Part shown: piece after piece, positions 7,639 through 16,962 of the stretch
Layout of the letters: the number at the start of each line of letters is the position of its first letter
How positions within the stretch are numbered: the first letter of the stretch is position 1
From: Methylohalobius sp964654415
GTDB lineage: Bacteria > Pseudomonadota > Gammaproteobacteria > Methylococcales > Methylothermaceae
Length of the DNA stretch: 33,175 nt
Direction of reading: 5' to 3'
NCBI GenBank assembly: GCA_964654415.1
Contig: CAZZIP010000018.1
Location: 1-33,175, forward strand
Made by a program: the position numbers and the translations under genes
Notes under the pieces: generated by a model
What the model saw: only the letters and a program-made list of their open reading frames with translations
Told to the model about the DNA's origin: nothing
The model's database searches: none

Positions 7639-10600
7639 CTCGAGTCTTCCATCACACTCTGCGTCTGACTCACTTGATCCTGTGGCTGACGCTGGTTTCT
7701 CTCGCCTTCACCCTCTCTGCCCTGAGATTCTGGCTGTTGCCCCGCATCGACCAATTTCGCCACCAACTGGAAAACCGCCTGAGCCAGCATATCGAGCAGC
7801 CCGTTCAGATCCGCCACCTCAAGGCCAGTCTGGATGGCATCACCCCACAGTTACGTCTCATCGGGGTTAGCGTCGGTCCAAACGGCCGCACCCAACCGCA
7901 GTTTGAGGAAATCCAACTAGGAATTGACCTCCCCGCCAGTCTTCGAAGTGGCCGACTCCAGCCAGCGTGGGTCAAAATCTTAGGGGGCCATATCGAAGTC
8001 TCCCGAACCGCGAATGGGCGCTTTCAAGTACTTGGTTTGGGCAACGGAGGAACAGAAAGCTTCCCGCGCTGGCTGGTGGCAGACGGACGCTTCGAGCTGC
8101 TCCACAGCACGCTTATCTGGCATCCCGGTTCCGACATCCGCGCCGTCACCTGGCGGAACGTCTACGTCCGCCTCGACAACCGTGGAGCCGAGCACCGGCT
8201 CCAGGTACGCTTTGAAGCGCCTGAAGTTTTGGCCGCACACGCCAGCCTGAACGCCCGCATTCAGGGAGAAATCGACCATCCTGAACAATGGCAGGCAGAC
8301 TTCCTGCTGCACCTCAAGCAGTTCCAACTGACGGGGGCCGCTGAGACTTTTCTGCTGCGGGATTACCTAAGCCCTGGTTCTCATCCCTCAGGTCGAGGAA
8401 CATTGACCCTCCAGGGAAGCTGGCGAGCGGGTCGCTTAGAGGGGACCGCCGATCTAAGCTTGCAGCAGCTGAATTGGCACCTCCCCTGGCTCGAGCAGCC
8501 GATCAGACTGCACCGGGCGGATAGTAGGATCCATGGCTACTGGGATCGCAGCGGCTGGCAGATCGACGCTCAGCCCCTCCACCTTGGCAACGCCGATTTC
8601 GAGCTCCATGCCCGCCTGTGTCTGAATCACTCAGCGCAGGACTCTCCTCATTTGGAGATGACAGCTGATCTTGCCCGCCTGGACCTAGCCAATCTGGATA
8701 CCTACCTGCCCCGCCATCTTCCTGCAGGCTTGGCCAGCTGGCTGGGCCGCAAACCTCTGCGCGGCATCGCCCAGGGTCGCCTATTGTGGCGCGGCCGGCT
8801 GCAGGATTTCCCGTTCCGCGACCACAGCGGCACCAGCGAGGTTTGGCTCACCAGTCAGCAAGCCCAGATCGAATTTCATCCACGCTGGCCCGCACTGGCC
8901 GCATCCGACCTGAATCTGAAGTTCCGCAACGGCCTAGTGGCCATCGCGATGAGCCGCGGAAAACTCGACGATGCGCAGATCGAGGCTTTGGGCGCGACCC
9001 TGGACTTAACCGCCCCCGATCCAGCATTGGAGATCCGAGGATCCAGCCGCAATTCGGTCCCAGAGATCCTAAAGGTGCTTGCGCTTTCTCCGTTAGAATC
9101 AGCCGTCACGATGCTCACCGAAAAAACCCACCTGACCGGCCAGGCCACCTTATCCCTCGGCATCTCTCTCCCCGTTCGCCATCCCGAAGCCTATCAGATC
9201 GACGGCCGGGTCAAACTGCAAGGGGGCAGCTGGCGCCTTCTTACTCCCCCTCTGAATTTGGACGCCTTAAGCGGTGAACTGCGCTTTACCCAACACCGGT
9301 TGACCGCTCGCTTGCACGGCCGGTTGCGTCAACAACCGGCGCGCCTTGAGGCTACCGTGGATCGGGATCACACCCGTTTGACCTTGCTCACCTTGTTGGA
9401 CACCGATGCCCTACCCGTTGAAGCATTCCACCGCTATTTCAGCGGGACTAGCGAAGCGCTGCTGAGCCTGGAAATAAGCCACCTTCGTGCATCTCCCCCC
9501 CGCCTAAGCCTGCGTTCGGATCTCCAAGGTATGGCCGTACACCTTCCCTATCCTCTCGGCAAAACTTACGACCAATCCCATCCTTTGCAATTGACTGCTT
9601 GGCTACAATCTCCCCAGCTTCCCTTGCATTTAGACTATGGGCCTGTGCATGCTAAGCTTACCTTCGACCAGACAGACCAAAAGCTGAGTGGACGGATCGG
9701 CCTCAACCAACCTCCCCCACCGGCAAATACCGAGGGAGTCCTCATCGTGGCCGGCCACCTTGACCGCCTACCTTTAGATTCCTGGCTCGAATTTTGGCAG
9801 AGGCAGCCACTCTCGCCTCCTGGCATGATAGATCGCTTCCAACAATTCGATCTGCACACCGATCATCTGCAGATCGGCAGCCGGGACCACGGCCCACACC
9901 ACGTTAAGGCTTACCGCCTCGATTCCGGCTGGGAAGGAACATTGACCACTCCTTACACGGCTGGGAACTGGTCGTGGAAGAAAGGACAAAACCGGCTGGA
10001 TTTCAAGCTGGACTTTGTAGACCTGGATGGGTTCCAACAGTCGGTCCCGAGTCCTGGACAAACGCAGGTTTTACCTAAACGGCCGGCAACTAACGGCTGG
10101 CCGGCTCTGACCCTCCAGGCGCGCCGCCTTCGCTGGCAGAATCGGGATCTTGGTATCCTCGACCTCAAAGCCTTCCCCGAGCTTCCTGATCGAGTGAATT
10201 TTGACTTCAGTCTGGCCGGCGCAAAGCACCGCCTTGAAGCCTCAGGCACATGGCACCTGACCCCGCCTTTCGACACCCGGGTAAATGGCCGTTTCTTAAG
10301 CGACGATCTCGGTGAATTCCTAAAGCACATCGGCCATTCCACAGCCTTGGTCCAAACGCCAACCACCATCGACTTCAAACTCAACTGGCCGGCAGCACCC
10401 TCTCAGTTTTCCGTGGCCAAGCTGGGCGGCCAGGTCCACCTCGAGATGGGCCCAGGTCGGTGGCTGGATGCTGAACCGGGAGCCGGCCGCTTGTTGGGTT
10501 TGCTTTATTTAGGTACGTTGGGACGCCGCCTAAGGCTGGATTTCAGCGATTTGTTTCAGGCTGGCCTGGCCTACGAGCACATCGGTGGCCACATCCGCAT

Positions 10601-10961
10601 GAAAGACGGCTTAGCGCTCACCGACGATTTGACCATCACAGCCGTCTCCGCCCGGATCCATATTGCCGGTACTGTAGACTTGGCAAATCATCAGGTAGAC
10701 GAATACGTCACCGTCTTTCCCAACACGCCCGTCACTTTAGGGCTGTTCAACGAACACCAAACCAATGGTTTAGCTAAAATGGCCAGCCTGGCCCAGCGCC
10801 TGTTCAATGCCCCTCTGGACAGCATCACCCAAAGCCAATACGCTATTTATGGCACCTGGGACAACCCCAACATCGTCTTAGTGCGCCGCAGTTTGCCAGG
10901 AACTATGCTCCATAGGATCTGGTCGCAGGTGAAGGAATTGACCGGAGATCAAAATGAATAA
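7635..10961 (+). CDS. yhdP: YhdP-like AsmA-family envelope protein
   Basis: An 1108-residue protein with one N-terminal transmembrane segment (about 12-33) and a very long periplasmic part rich in beta-strand repeats, ending in an AsmA-like/TIGR02099 C-terminal region (LTDDLTITAVSARIHIAGTV, then VFPNTPV). E. coli YhdP (about 1266 residues) belongs to the bridge-like group thought to carry phospholipids from inner to outer membrane. The start is TTG in a TTGA overlap with the rng stop; the residues that follow align with the usual YhdP N-terminus, and no ATG is near. Position between rng and tldD is the conserved gammaproteobacterial order. Confidence 0.85.
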   Translation: MTRVFHHTLRLTHLILWLTLVSLAFTLSALRFWLLPRIDQFRHQLENRLSQHIEQPVQIRHLKASLDGITPQLRLIGVSVGPNGRTQPQFEEIQLGIDLPASLRSGRLQPAWVKILGGHIEVSRTANGRFQVLGLGNGGTESFPRWLVADGRFELLHSTLIWHPGSDIRAVTWRNVYVRLDNRGAEHRLQVRFEAPEVLAAHASLNARIQGEIDHPEQWQADFLLHLKQFQLTGAAETFLLRDYLSPGSHPSGRGTLTLQGSWRAGRLEGTADLSLQQLNWHLPWLEQPIRLHRADSRIHGYWDRSGWQIDAQPLHLGNADFELHARLCLNHSAQDSPHLEMTADLARLDLANLDTYLPRHLPAGLASWLGRKPLRGIAQGRLLWRGRLQDFPFRDHSGTSEVWLTSQQAQIEFHPRWPALAASDLNLKFRNGLVAIAMSRGKLDDAQIEALGATLDLTAPDPALEIRGSSRNSVPEILKVLALSPLESAVTMLTEKTHLTGQATLSLGISLPVRHPEAYQIDGRVKLQGGSWRLLTPPLNLDALSGELRFTQHRLTARLHGRLRQQPARLEATVDRDHTRLTLLTLLDTDALPVEAFHRYFSGTSEALLSLEISHLRASPPRLSLRSDLQGMAVHLPYPLGKTYDQSHPLQLTAWLQSPQLPLHLDYGPVHAKLTFDQTDQKLSGRIGLNQPPPPANTEGVLIVAGHLDRLPLDSWLEFWQRQPLSPPGMIDRFQQFDLHTDHLQIGSRDHGPHHVKAYRLDSGWEGTLTTPYTAGNWSWKKGQNRLDFKLDFVDLDGFQQSVPSPGQTQVLPKRPATNGWPALTLQARRLRWQNRDLGILDLKAFPELPDRVNFDFSLAGAKHRLEASGTWHLTPPFDTRVNGRFLSDDLGEFLKHIGHSTALVQTPTTIDFKLNWPAAPSQFSVAKLGGQVHLEMGPGRWLDAEPGAGRLLGLLYLGTLGRRLRLDFSDLFQAGLAYEHIGGHIRMKDGLALTDDLTITAVSARIHIAGTVDLANHQVDEYVTVFPNTPVTLGLFNEHQTNGLAKMASLAQRLFNAPLDSITQSQYAIYGTWDNPNIVLVRRSLPGTMLHRIWSQVKELTGDQNE

Positions 10962-11781
10962 CGAAATCATTGCCGCTGCTGTCCAGATGACCTCCGGTCC
11001 TGATCTTGCAGTCAACCTAGAGACCGCAAAAGCGTGGATCGCCGAGGCGGCTGACCGAGGCGCAAATCTCGTCTTGCTGCCGGAAAACTTTGCCTTCATG
11101 GGGATGAGCGAGCACGATAAGCTCACCATCATGGAGCCGGAGAGCGGAGGCAAAATTCAGGATTTTCTAGCCTCCGCTGCCAGCAGGTTCGGGCTATGGC
11201 TGATCGGGGGAAGCGTTCCGCTGCGCGCGGATGTTCACGGCAAAGCCTATGCTGCCTGCCTGATTTATGGCCCCGACGGAGAACTCAAAGGACGCTACGA
11301 CAAAATCCACCTGTTCGATGTGGTCGTACCCGGCACGAGTGAGAGCTACCGCGAATCAGACACCGTAGCCGCTGGGGATAAGCCGTTGATACTAGACACC
11401 CCGCTCGGGAAACTGGGCGTTGCGATTTGCTATGACATCCGCTTCCCCGAGCTTATCCGCTATCTGAGTGAACGCGGACTAGAAATCCTGCTGGTACCGG
11501 CCGCCTTCACCGCCCGCACTGGAGCCGCTCATTGGGAAGTTCTGTTGCGCGCCCGCGCGATTGAAAACCAGTGCTATGTGATCGCTGCAGACCAAGGAGG
11601 TACTCATGCCAATGGCAGGCAAACTTATGGCCACAGCATGATTATCGACCCGTGGGGCGACGTCTTGGCTCAGCTTGGGAAAGACCCCGGGGTGTGCTTA
11701 GCGCGCCTTAAACCGCGCGTTTTGGAAGGGGTTCGCCGGACTTTTCCCGCATTGACCCACCGCAGGTTCTACCAATCCTAA
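10954..11781 (+). CDS. nitrilase-family amidase (Nit1/Nit2-like, probable deaminated glutathione amidase)
   Basis: A 275-residue carbon-nitrogen hydrolase with the family triad in place: E44 (LLPENF), K117 (RYDKIHLFD) and C159 (AICYDIRFPE). HLFDVVVP and the overall length match the Nit branch, whose characterised members remove the amide from deaminated glutathione, a repair reaction after transaminase errors. Substrate here is inferred from family only. GGAG (10944-10947) lies 6 bases before ATG; the start overlaps the yhdP end by 8 bases. The gene commonly sits between yhdP and tldD in Pseudomonas-like genomes. Confidence 0.85.
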   Translation: MNNEIIAAAVQMTSGPDLAVNLETAKAWIAEAADRGANLVLLPENFAFMGMSEHDKLTIMEPESGGKIQDFLASAASRFGLWLIGGSVPLRADVHGKAYAACLIYGPDGELKGRYDKIHLFDVVVPGTSESYRESDTVAAGDKPLILDTPLGKLGVAICYDIRFPELIRYLSERGLEILLVPAAFTARTGAAHWEVLLRARAIENQCYVIAADQGGTHANGRQTYGHSMIIDPWGDVLAQLGKDPGVCLARLKPRVLEGVRRTFPALTHRRFYQS

Positions 11782-11796
11782 ATCTAAGCCAATGCC

Positions 11797-13242
11797 ATGA
11801 CTGATGAAGCGCTAAGTCTTGCCCAGCGTACTCTTCTGGAACCATTCGGACTCGATCCGTCCCATCTGTATCGGGTCCTTGGCCGCATCCTTACGGTACC
11901 CGTGGATCTCGCTGACATCTATCTTCAGTTTTCCCGTTTTGAGTCTTGGGTGCTCGAAGACGGAATCGTCAAGGAAGGCGTGCATAGCATCGAACAGGGA
12001 TTCGGCGTGCGCGCGGTCTGTGGCGACAAGACCGGTTTTGCCTACAGCGACGTGATCGAATTCGACACTCTCATGGAAGCTGCCGCCAACGTGCGCGCGA
12101 TCGCCCATCATGCCGCCTCTGCCCGCACAGCGATCGCCGCATCGTCAGGCCAAAGGCGACTGTATCCAAGTATCGATCCATTACCTAGTTTGACCACCCA
12201 AGCCAAAATCGATCTTCTGCGACGCCTGGATGCGCTCGCCCGCCAAAGCGATCCCCACGTAGAACAGGTGATCGTCAGCCTGGCCGGCAGCTATGAAATC
12301 GTCCTGATCGCGACCCAGGACGGTGCCCTGCACGCCGACGTGCGCCCCCTGGTCCGACTCAACGTAAACGTGATCATGGCCAAAAACGGGCGCCGCGAAC
12401 AAGGCAGCGCAGGTGGTGGCGGCCGCAGCGATTATCGTTTCTTTCTCGAACAACAGCGAGCTGAGAGCTACGTGGAGGAGGCGGTGCGCCAGGCTCAGAT
12501 CAATCTGGAAGCGGTGGAAGCTCCAGCCGGCACCATGACTGTGGTCCTGGGTTCCGGTTGGCCCGGCGTGCTTTTACACGAAGCCGTAGGCCACGGCCTG
12601 GAAGGAGACTTCAACCGCAAGGGGACGTCGGCCTTTAGCAGTCGCATCGGCGAAAAGGTCGCCTCTGCTATGTGCACGGTAGTGGACGACGGCACCTTAC
12701 CAGGCCGGCGCGGTTCCCTCAGCATCGACGACGAAGGCACTCCGACCCAGCAAACGGTGCTGATCGAGAACGGCGTCCTCAAAGGCTATCTGCAAGATCG
12801 GATGAACGCCAACTTGATGGGTACTTCCCCTACCGGTAACGGCCGCCGCGAATCCTATGCCTATGCTCCACTGCCGCGGATGACCAACACCTACATGCTT
12901 GCTGGAAAGTACAGTCCGGAAGAAATCATCGCTTCGGTGGATAAAGGCCTGTACGCCAAAAACTTCGGTGGCGGCCAAGTGGACATTACCTCTGGCAAGT
13001 TTGTATTTTCTGCATCCGAAGCCTACTGGATCGAAAACGGCCGCATCACTCGGCCAGTCAAGGGGGCTATGCTGATTGGCAATGGCCCGGAGGTATTGAC
13101 TCGGGTCAGCATGGTGGGCAATGATCTGAACTTAGATCCTGGAGTGGGTACCTGCGGTAAGGATGGCCAGAGCGTGCCGGTAGGAGTAGGTCAGCCAACG
13201 CTGCGCGTGGACGGACTGACGGTAGGCGGAACCAATGCCTAA
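11797..13242 (+). CDS. tldD: metalloprotease subunit TldD
   Basis: A 481-residue TldD. The zinc motif HEAVGH (H261, E262, H266) and the later cysteine ligand C453 (GVGTCGKDGQ) are present, marking the catalytic partner of the TldD/TldE heterodimer. In E. coli the complex degrades unfolded peptides, matures microcin B17 and affects the CcdA antitoxin. An alternative ATG 5 bases upstream is out of frame. It is 15 bases from nit and 15 bases from pmbA, so both subunits are co-transcribed, unlike in E. coli where they are separate. The DUF615 gene often found between them in Pseudomonas is absent. Confidence 0.95.
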   Translation: MTDEALSLAQRTLLEPFGLDPSHLYRVLGRILTVPVDLADIYLQFSRFESWVLEDGIVKEGVHSIEQGFGVRAVCGDKTGFAYSDVIEFDTLMEAAANVRAIAHHAASARTAIAASSGQRRLYPSIDPLPSLTTQAKIDLLRRLDALARQSDPHVEQVIVSLAGSYEIVLIATQDGALHADVRPLVRLNVNVIMAKNGRREQGSAGGGGRSDYRFFLEQQRAESYVEEAVRQAQINLEAVEAPAGTMTVVLGSGWPGVLLHEAVGHGLEGDFNRKGTSAFSSRIGEKVASAMCTVVDDGTLPGRRGSLSIDDEGTPTQQTVLIENGVLKGYLQDRMNANLMGTSPTGNGRRESYAYAPLPRMTNTYMLAGKYSPEEIIASVDKGLYAKNFGGGQVDITSGKFVFSASEAYWIENGRITRPVKGAMLIGNGPEVLTRVSMVGNDLNLDPGVGTCGKDGQSVPVGVGQPTLRVDGLTVGGTNA

Positions 13243-13257
13243 GACGAGAGCATACCA

Positions 13258-14601
13258 GTGGAGCCAATAGAATCGCACCTTGAAATCTTACAGGGGAAAG
13301 TCGCCCTGGTATTGGAACAAGCCAGGAAATCGGGCGCCAGTGCTGCCGAAGCTTGGGCCAATTTCGACGAAGGGCTAGCGGTCAGCGCCCGGCTGGGGGA
13401 AGTAGAGAGCATCGAACACCACCGCGATCAAAATCTGGCTGTGACAGTATATTTTGGACAGCGCAAGGGTTCTGCCAGTACTACTAATCTAGACGATGCT
13501 TCGCTCAGGGAGACAGTCGAGGCAGCATGCGCGATTGCGAGACTCTCCAACGAAGACCCTTATGCCGGTCTGCCCGATCCGGACAAACTGGCTATCGAGA
13601 TTCCGGACTTGGACCTGTATCATCCATGGGAAATCAGCCCAGACCAAGCGATCGAGCGGGTGATCGAATGTGAGGCAGAGGCCCGCAGCTTTCATCCGGA
13701 AATCGTCAACTCCGAAGGAGCAAGCCTAACCAGTCATCGCGGTATCCGAGTCCTAGGTAACACCGAAGGATTTTTACACGGCTATCCGGCTTCACGCCAT
13801 AGTTTGAGCTGTGCAGTGGTAGGCAAGCGCGGTGACCAAATGCAGCGCGACTACTGGTATACAGTAGCCCGCAATCCACAGGATTTGGACTCCCCCACCA
13901 GCGTTGGACGTAAAGCCGCTGAGCGCACGGTAGCCAGACTAGGAGCGCGTTCCTTGACCACGCGCAAGTGCCCGGTGATCTATGCAGCGGAGGTAGCTAC
14001 TAGCCTGATCGGCCACTTTTTAGCTGCTATTCGGGGGGGCAATTTATACCGCAAGGCTTCATTTCTATTAGACAGCTTGGGAAAACCGGTCTTTCCGGAA
14101 TTCGTCCGCATTCACGAAGAACCCCACCTCAAGCGAGGTATCGGCAGTGCTCCTTACGACAGCGAAGGAGTGGCCACGTATCCCCACGACCTGATTCGGA
14201 ATGGAATCGTCAAATCTTACATCTTAGACAGCTATTCAGCCCGCAAATTAGGGCTTGAAACCACCGGCAATGCCGGTGGCGTTCATAATGTCATCGTCGA
14301 TCCAGGAAAGCTGACACGCGAAGCTTTACTCCAGGAAATGGGAACTGGCTTATTGATTACTGAATTGATGGGTCACGGAGTAAACTTAGTGACCGGGGAT
14401 TATTCTCGCGGAGCAGCCGGCTTCTGGGTAGAAAAAGGAGAAATCCAATATCCGGTAGAGGAAATTACTATCGCCTCCAACCTCAAAGAAATGTTTAGCA
14501 CGCTGGTGGCGATCGGCCAGGATATCGACCGGCGCGGCAACATCCAGACGGGTTCCCTCTGGTTGGCGGACATGACCGTTGCAGGTAACTCACCTCGTTA
14601 G
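13258..14601 (+). CDS. pmbA: metalloprotease subunit TldE/PmbA
   Basis: A 447-residue PmbA (TldE), the partner of TldD that lacks the HExxxH zinc motif. Family blocks include NTEGFLHGYPASRHSLSCAV and the C-terminal ELMGHGVNLVTGDYSRGAAG, then a region ending IGQDIDRRGNIQTGSLWLADM. The start is GTG at 13258, preceded by a weak GACGAGAG. The last gene of the rlmH-pmbA run; its 3' end overlaps by 12 bases the end of a convergent pseudogene on the minus strand, and no hairpin-plus-U-run terminator is visible there. Confidence 0.93.
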   Translation: MEPIESHLEILQGKVALVLEQARKSGASAAEAWANFDEGLAVSARLGEVESIEHHRDQNLAVTVYFGQRKGSASTTNLDDASLRETVEAACAIARLSNEDPYAGLPDPDKLAIEIPDLDLYHPWEISPDQAIERVIECEAEARSFHPEIVNSEGASLTSHRGIRVLGNTEGFLHGYPASRHSLSCAVVGKRGDQMQRDYWYTVARNPQDLDSPTSVGRKAAERTVARLGARSLTTRKCPVIYAAEVATSLIGHFLAAIRGGNLYRKASFLLDSLGKPVFPEFVRIHEEPHLKRGIGSAPYDSEGVATYPHDLIRNGIVKSYILDSYSARKLGLETTGNAGGVHNVIVDPGKLTREALLQEMGTGLLITELMGHGVNLVTGDYSRGAAGFWVEKGEIQYPVEEITIASNLKEMFSTLVAIGQDIDRRGNIQTGSLWLADMTVAGNSPR

Positions 14602-15107
14602 AGCACTAACAAATAAAGTACCCAAATAGGTTTCCGCCGCATAGACACAAGCCACTCCAAAACCGAATGAGGAAGGTCTAGCCAATGCTGGACGGAAATT
14701 ATGCCCAAACACTGCTAGTCCCCAGAACAAAAATAGCATTAGGCTATAAAAAGCCGCCAGCAAAGCAGGGCTTTCGGCCACTCTCAGTCAAGCTAACCCC
14801 GGGATGGCAAGCAAACCTATTAAGCTTTCTGCACCCATAATTAAGGTGGCAGTAGGAAAGAAAAAACTGCGACGCCTGGCCAAATACAGCACGACGAATA
14901 CGAAAATCTGAGTCAAAATCAGCTCGCTGAGTGCAGCGACAAATGCCTCGGACGGATCCCCTATGAGCAGGCCCTGGATACCCCAGAACACGGCCAAGTA
15001 AAACAATAAAACAATGCTGTCTTCTCGGAATCCTTAGGCGAGATCGACCAATCCTTGGATAATCTCCAGAAAAAGCATAAGGAGACAAACGTCTTGACCA
15101 ACTGCAT
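14590..15107 (-). pseudogene. polytopic membrane protein pseudogene (8-base duplication frameshift plus in-frame TGA)
   Basis: Reading leftwards from ATG 15107-15105 gives MQLVKTFVSLCFFWRL and later KTALFY, then the frame shifts at a perfect tandem duplication of 8 bases (15000-15015). Removing one copy restores ALFYLAVFWGIQGLLIG and a continuous hydrophobic protein. A second lesion is TGA at 14790-14788, after AIPGLA, beyond which the same frame continues LRVAESPALLAAFYSLMLFL to the natural stop at 14592-14590. Corrected length is about 169 residues with four or five transmembrane segments. I do not recognise a named family; the layout resembles small uncharacterised gammaproteobacterial membrane proteins. 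A sequencing error could explain one lesion, but hardly both. Confidence 0.7.
15000..15015. repeat. 8-base tandem duplication
   Basis: AAAACAAT occurs twice head to tail (15000-15007 and 15008-15015). Deleting one copy restores the reading frame of the membrane protein gene on the minus strand, so it looks like a recent slippage duplication that inactivated the gene. Confidence 0.85.
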
Positions 15108-15290
15108 GACCGGGATCGCAGGGCAAGCTAACCTTTACAGCCCTTGCCTGACTTTACAGGGAACATGCGCCTGAAACTCATCCAGACGCATCGTGCTTTA
15201 TGGATGCAGAGAGGAACGGAATATACGCCTTACTTTGCGGGCGATAGGAGTGCCGACAGGGACAACTACCACCCGCATTTTTGGGATAGA

Positions 15291-15419
15291 TTATTTTTTT
15301 TCCCCAGGCTCCGCCGTCACCCACTTATAAAAAAAGTAGGCGGCAACAACGATGATGATGGTGACTACAATACCGCCTGGAGTCCGCATCTTCTCAACTA
15401 GATCAAGTATAGCTCCCAT
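15291..15419 (-). CDS. 42-residue single-pass membrane protein, unknown function
   Basis: A short frame on the minus strand encodes 42 residues: an N-terminal amphipathic part with VEKMRTPGG (8-16), one strongly hydrophobic segment (about 17-31, IVVTIIIVVAAYFFY) and a charged tail KWVTAEPGEKK. An AAAAGGG Shine-Dalgarno lies 7 bases before ATG, and a good promoter is found upstream at 15516-15486. The organised layout of promoter, ribosome binding site, membrane segment and basic/acidic ends argues for a real small protein. I do not recognise it and cannot say whether it is conserved. It is divergent from gltX. Confidence 0.6.
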   Translation of the reverse strand: MGAILDLVEKMRTPGGIVVTIIIVVAAYFFYKWVTAEPGEKK

Positions 15420-15485
15420 TATTGAACCCTTTTCAACAATATGTTCTGAATTTATAGTATCCTACGCATGCTACCATGCAGAGAC

Positions 15486-15516
15486 AGTATACGACAAATC
15501 TCCCGTTCCGTGTCAA
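15486..15516 (-). promoter_or_regulatory. candidate sigma70 promoter for the 42-residue membrane protein
   Basis: On the minus strand TTGACA (15516-15511) and TATACT (15491-15486) are separated by 19 bases, somewhat longer than ideal. Initiation near 15479 would fall on an inverted repeat GCATG-4-CATGC (15466-15479), which could be an operator or a 5' hairpin. The leader before the start codon would be about 60 bases. Confidence 0.45.
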
Positions 15517-15558
15517 GAGAGCGGTTCAGCACGCTATTTTTATAAATTAAATTCTTCC

Positions 15559-16962
15559 ATGTATTCTACAAAAACGCGCTTTGCGCCCAGTCCCACCGGC
15601 TGGATTCACTTGGGCAACGCCCGCACCGCCATTTTCAACCGTCTGTATGGTCAAATATTCCTACTCCGCATCGAGGATACTGACCCGGCACGCAGCCGCC
15701 CTGAGTTCGTCGCTGCCCTTTTAGAAGATCTGGGCTGGCTAGGTTTGGAATGGGAGTACGGTCCCCACTCTGCTGTGCCGGACGAATATTTTCAATCTCA
15801 GCGCACAGCTATTTATAACCATTATTATGCCCAGTTGGAGCAAGACAACCTCGCTTATCCTTGTTTTTGTACTCCTGAAGAACTGGCGCTTTCCCGCAAG
15901 ATGCAACTGAGTCAAGGCCGGCCGCCGCGTTATTCCGGCAAATGCGCCCATTTGAGCTGCCAAGAAATCAAACAGCGCTTAGCGCAAGGTCTGCAACCGA
16001 CGTTGCGCTTTAGGGTACCGCCTGGGCAGACGGTTGTATTCGAAGATTTGATTCGCGGCGAGCAGCGCTTTGCCACCGATGCTATAGGCGACTTTATCAT
16101 CCGCCGCGCCGACGGTACTCCTTCTTTCTTTTTTTGCAACGCCATAGACGACGCTTTGATGGGCATCACCCATGTTTTGCGGGGCGAGGATCATCTGACC
16201 AATACTCCCCGTCAGCTACTCATTCTCCAAGCGCTCGGGCTGCAGCCGCCGCGCTACGGACACATTTCGTTAATCCTGGGGGAAGATGGCGCTCCGCTTT
16301 CCAAGCGCAATGGCAGCCGCAGCATCCGGCAACTTAGGGAACAGGGTTATTTGCCTATGGCAGTGGTCAATTTTCTGGCCCGTCTGGGGCACACCTATGA
16401 AGACAGGCTCCTTTCTCTGAAGGAATTGGCCGCGGGATTTCGATTAGAGAAACTGAGCCGAGCGCCTGCGCGTTTTGATCTCAAGCAACTGGATTTTTGG
16501 CAGGCCCGGGCGGTCTGTGCCGCCGACGATTCTACCCTATGGACGTGGCTTACTGAATCTACCCGCATGCTGGTTCCCCAGGCTTCTCGCAGCCAATTCC
16601 TAGCGCTGGTGCGCAGCAACTGGATTTTTCCCAAGCAGGCCGAGGCTTGGGCGGAAATCCTGTTCAGTGAAACCTATCCCGTCACCGAGGAAGCACGCCT
16701 CGTTTTAACCGAAACCAAACCTGGCTTTTTTCGCATCGCCTTGGAAGCCGCCCGCCGCCATCCAGAAAACTACCGAGAATTCCTGGCAACGCTGAAAGCC
16801 GTTAGCCATATCCAGGGCAAACAGTTGTTTCAGCCGCTCAGGGCAGCCCTAACGGGCCGCCTGGACGGACCGGAGATTCAGCAGATTTATACGATTCTTG
16901 GGCCACAACGCATTTTCCATCGATTCGCCCGCTTGGCCGACTATGCTGACAATTTACAATAG
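15559..16962 (+). CDS. gltX: glutamyl-tRNA synthetase
   Basis: A 467-residue class I GluRS charging tRNA-Glu. The HIGH motif is HLGN (17-20) in APSPTGWIHLGNARTA, the KMSKS equivalent is LSKR (247-250) in GAPLSKRNGS. A zinc site like that of E. coli GluRS is suggested by C102-x-C104 and C129-x-H131. Full length rules out the short GluQ-RS. The frame is open further upstream, but the ATG at 15559 is where the family begins; no clear Shine-Dalgarno precedes it. Its end overlaps cysS by 20 bases. Some bacteria carry two GluRS copies; whether this is the only one cannot be told here. Confidence 0.93.
   Translation: MYSTKTRFAPSPTGWIHLGNARTAIFNRLYGQIFLLRIEDTDPARSRPEFVAALLEDLGWLGLEWEYGPHSAVPDEYFQSQRTAIYNHYYAQLEQDNLAYPCFCTPEELALSRKMQLSQGRPPRYSGKCAHLSCQEIKQRLAQGLQPTLRFRVPPGQTVVFEDLIRGEQRFATDAIGDFIIRRADGTPSFFFCNAIDDALMGITHVLRGEDHLTNTPRQLLILQALGLQPPRYGHISLILGEDGAPLSKRNGSRSIRQLREQGYLPMAVVNFLARLGHTYEDRLLSLKELAAGFRLEKLSRAPARFDLKQLDFWQARAVCAADDSTLWTWLTESTRMLVPQASRSQFLALVRSNWIFPKQAEAWAEILFSETYPVTEEARLVLTETKPGFFRIALEAARRHPENYREFLATLKAVSHIQGKQLFQPLRAALTGRLDGPEIQQIYTILGPQRIFHRFARLADYADNLQ

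Noticed and set aside
15144..15401. 85-codon plus-strand frame before gltX
   Set aside because: Low-complexity, polar composition and no ribosome binding site; it lies antisense to the better-supported 42-residue membrane protein.
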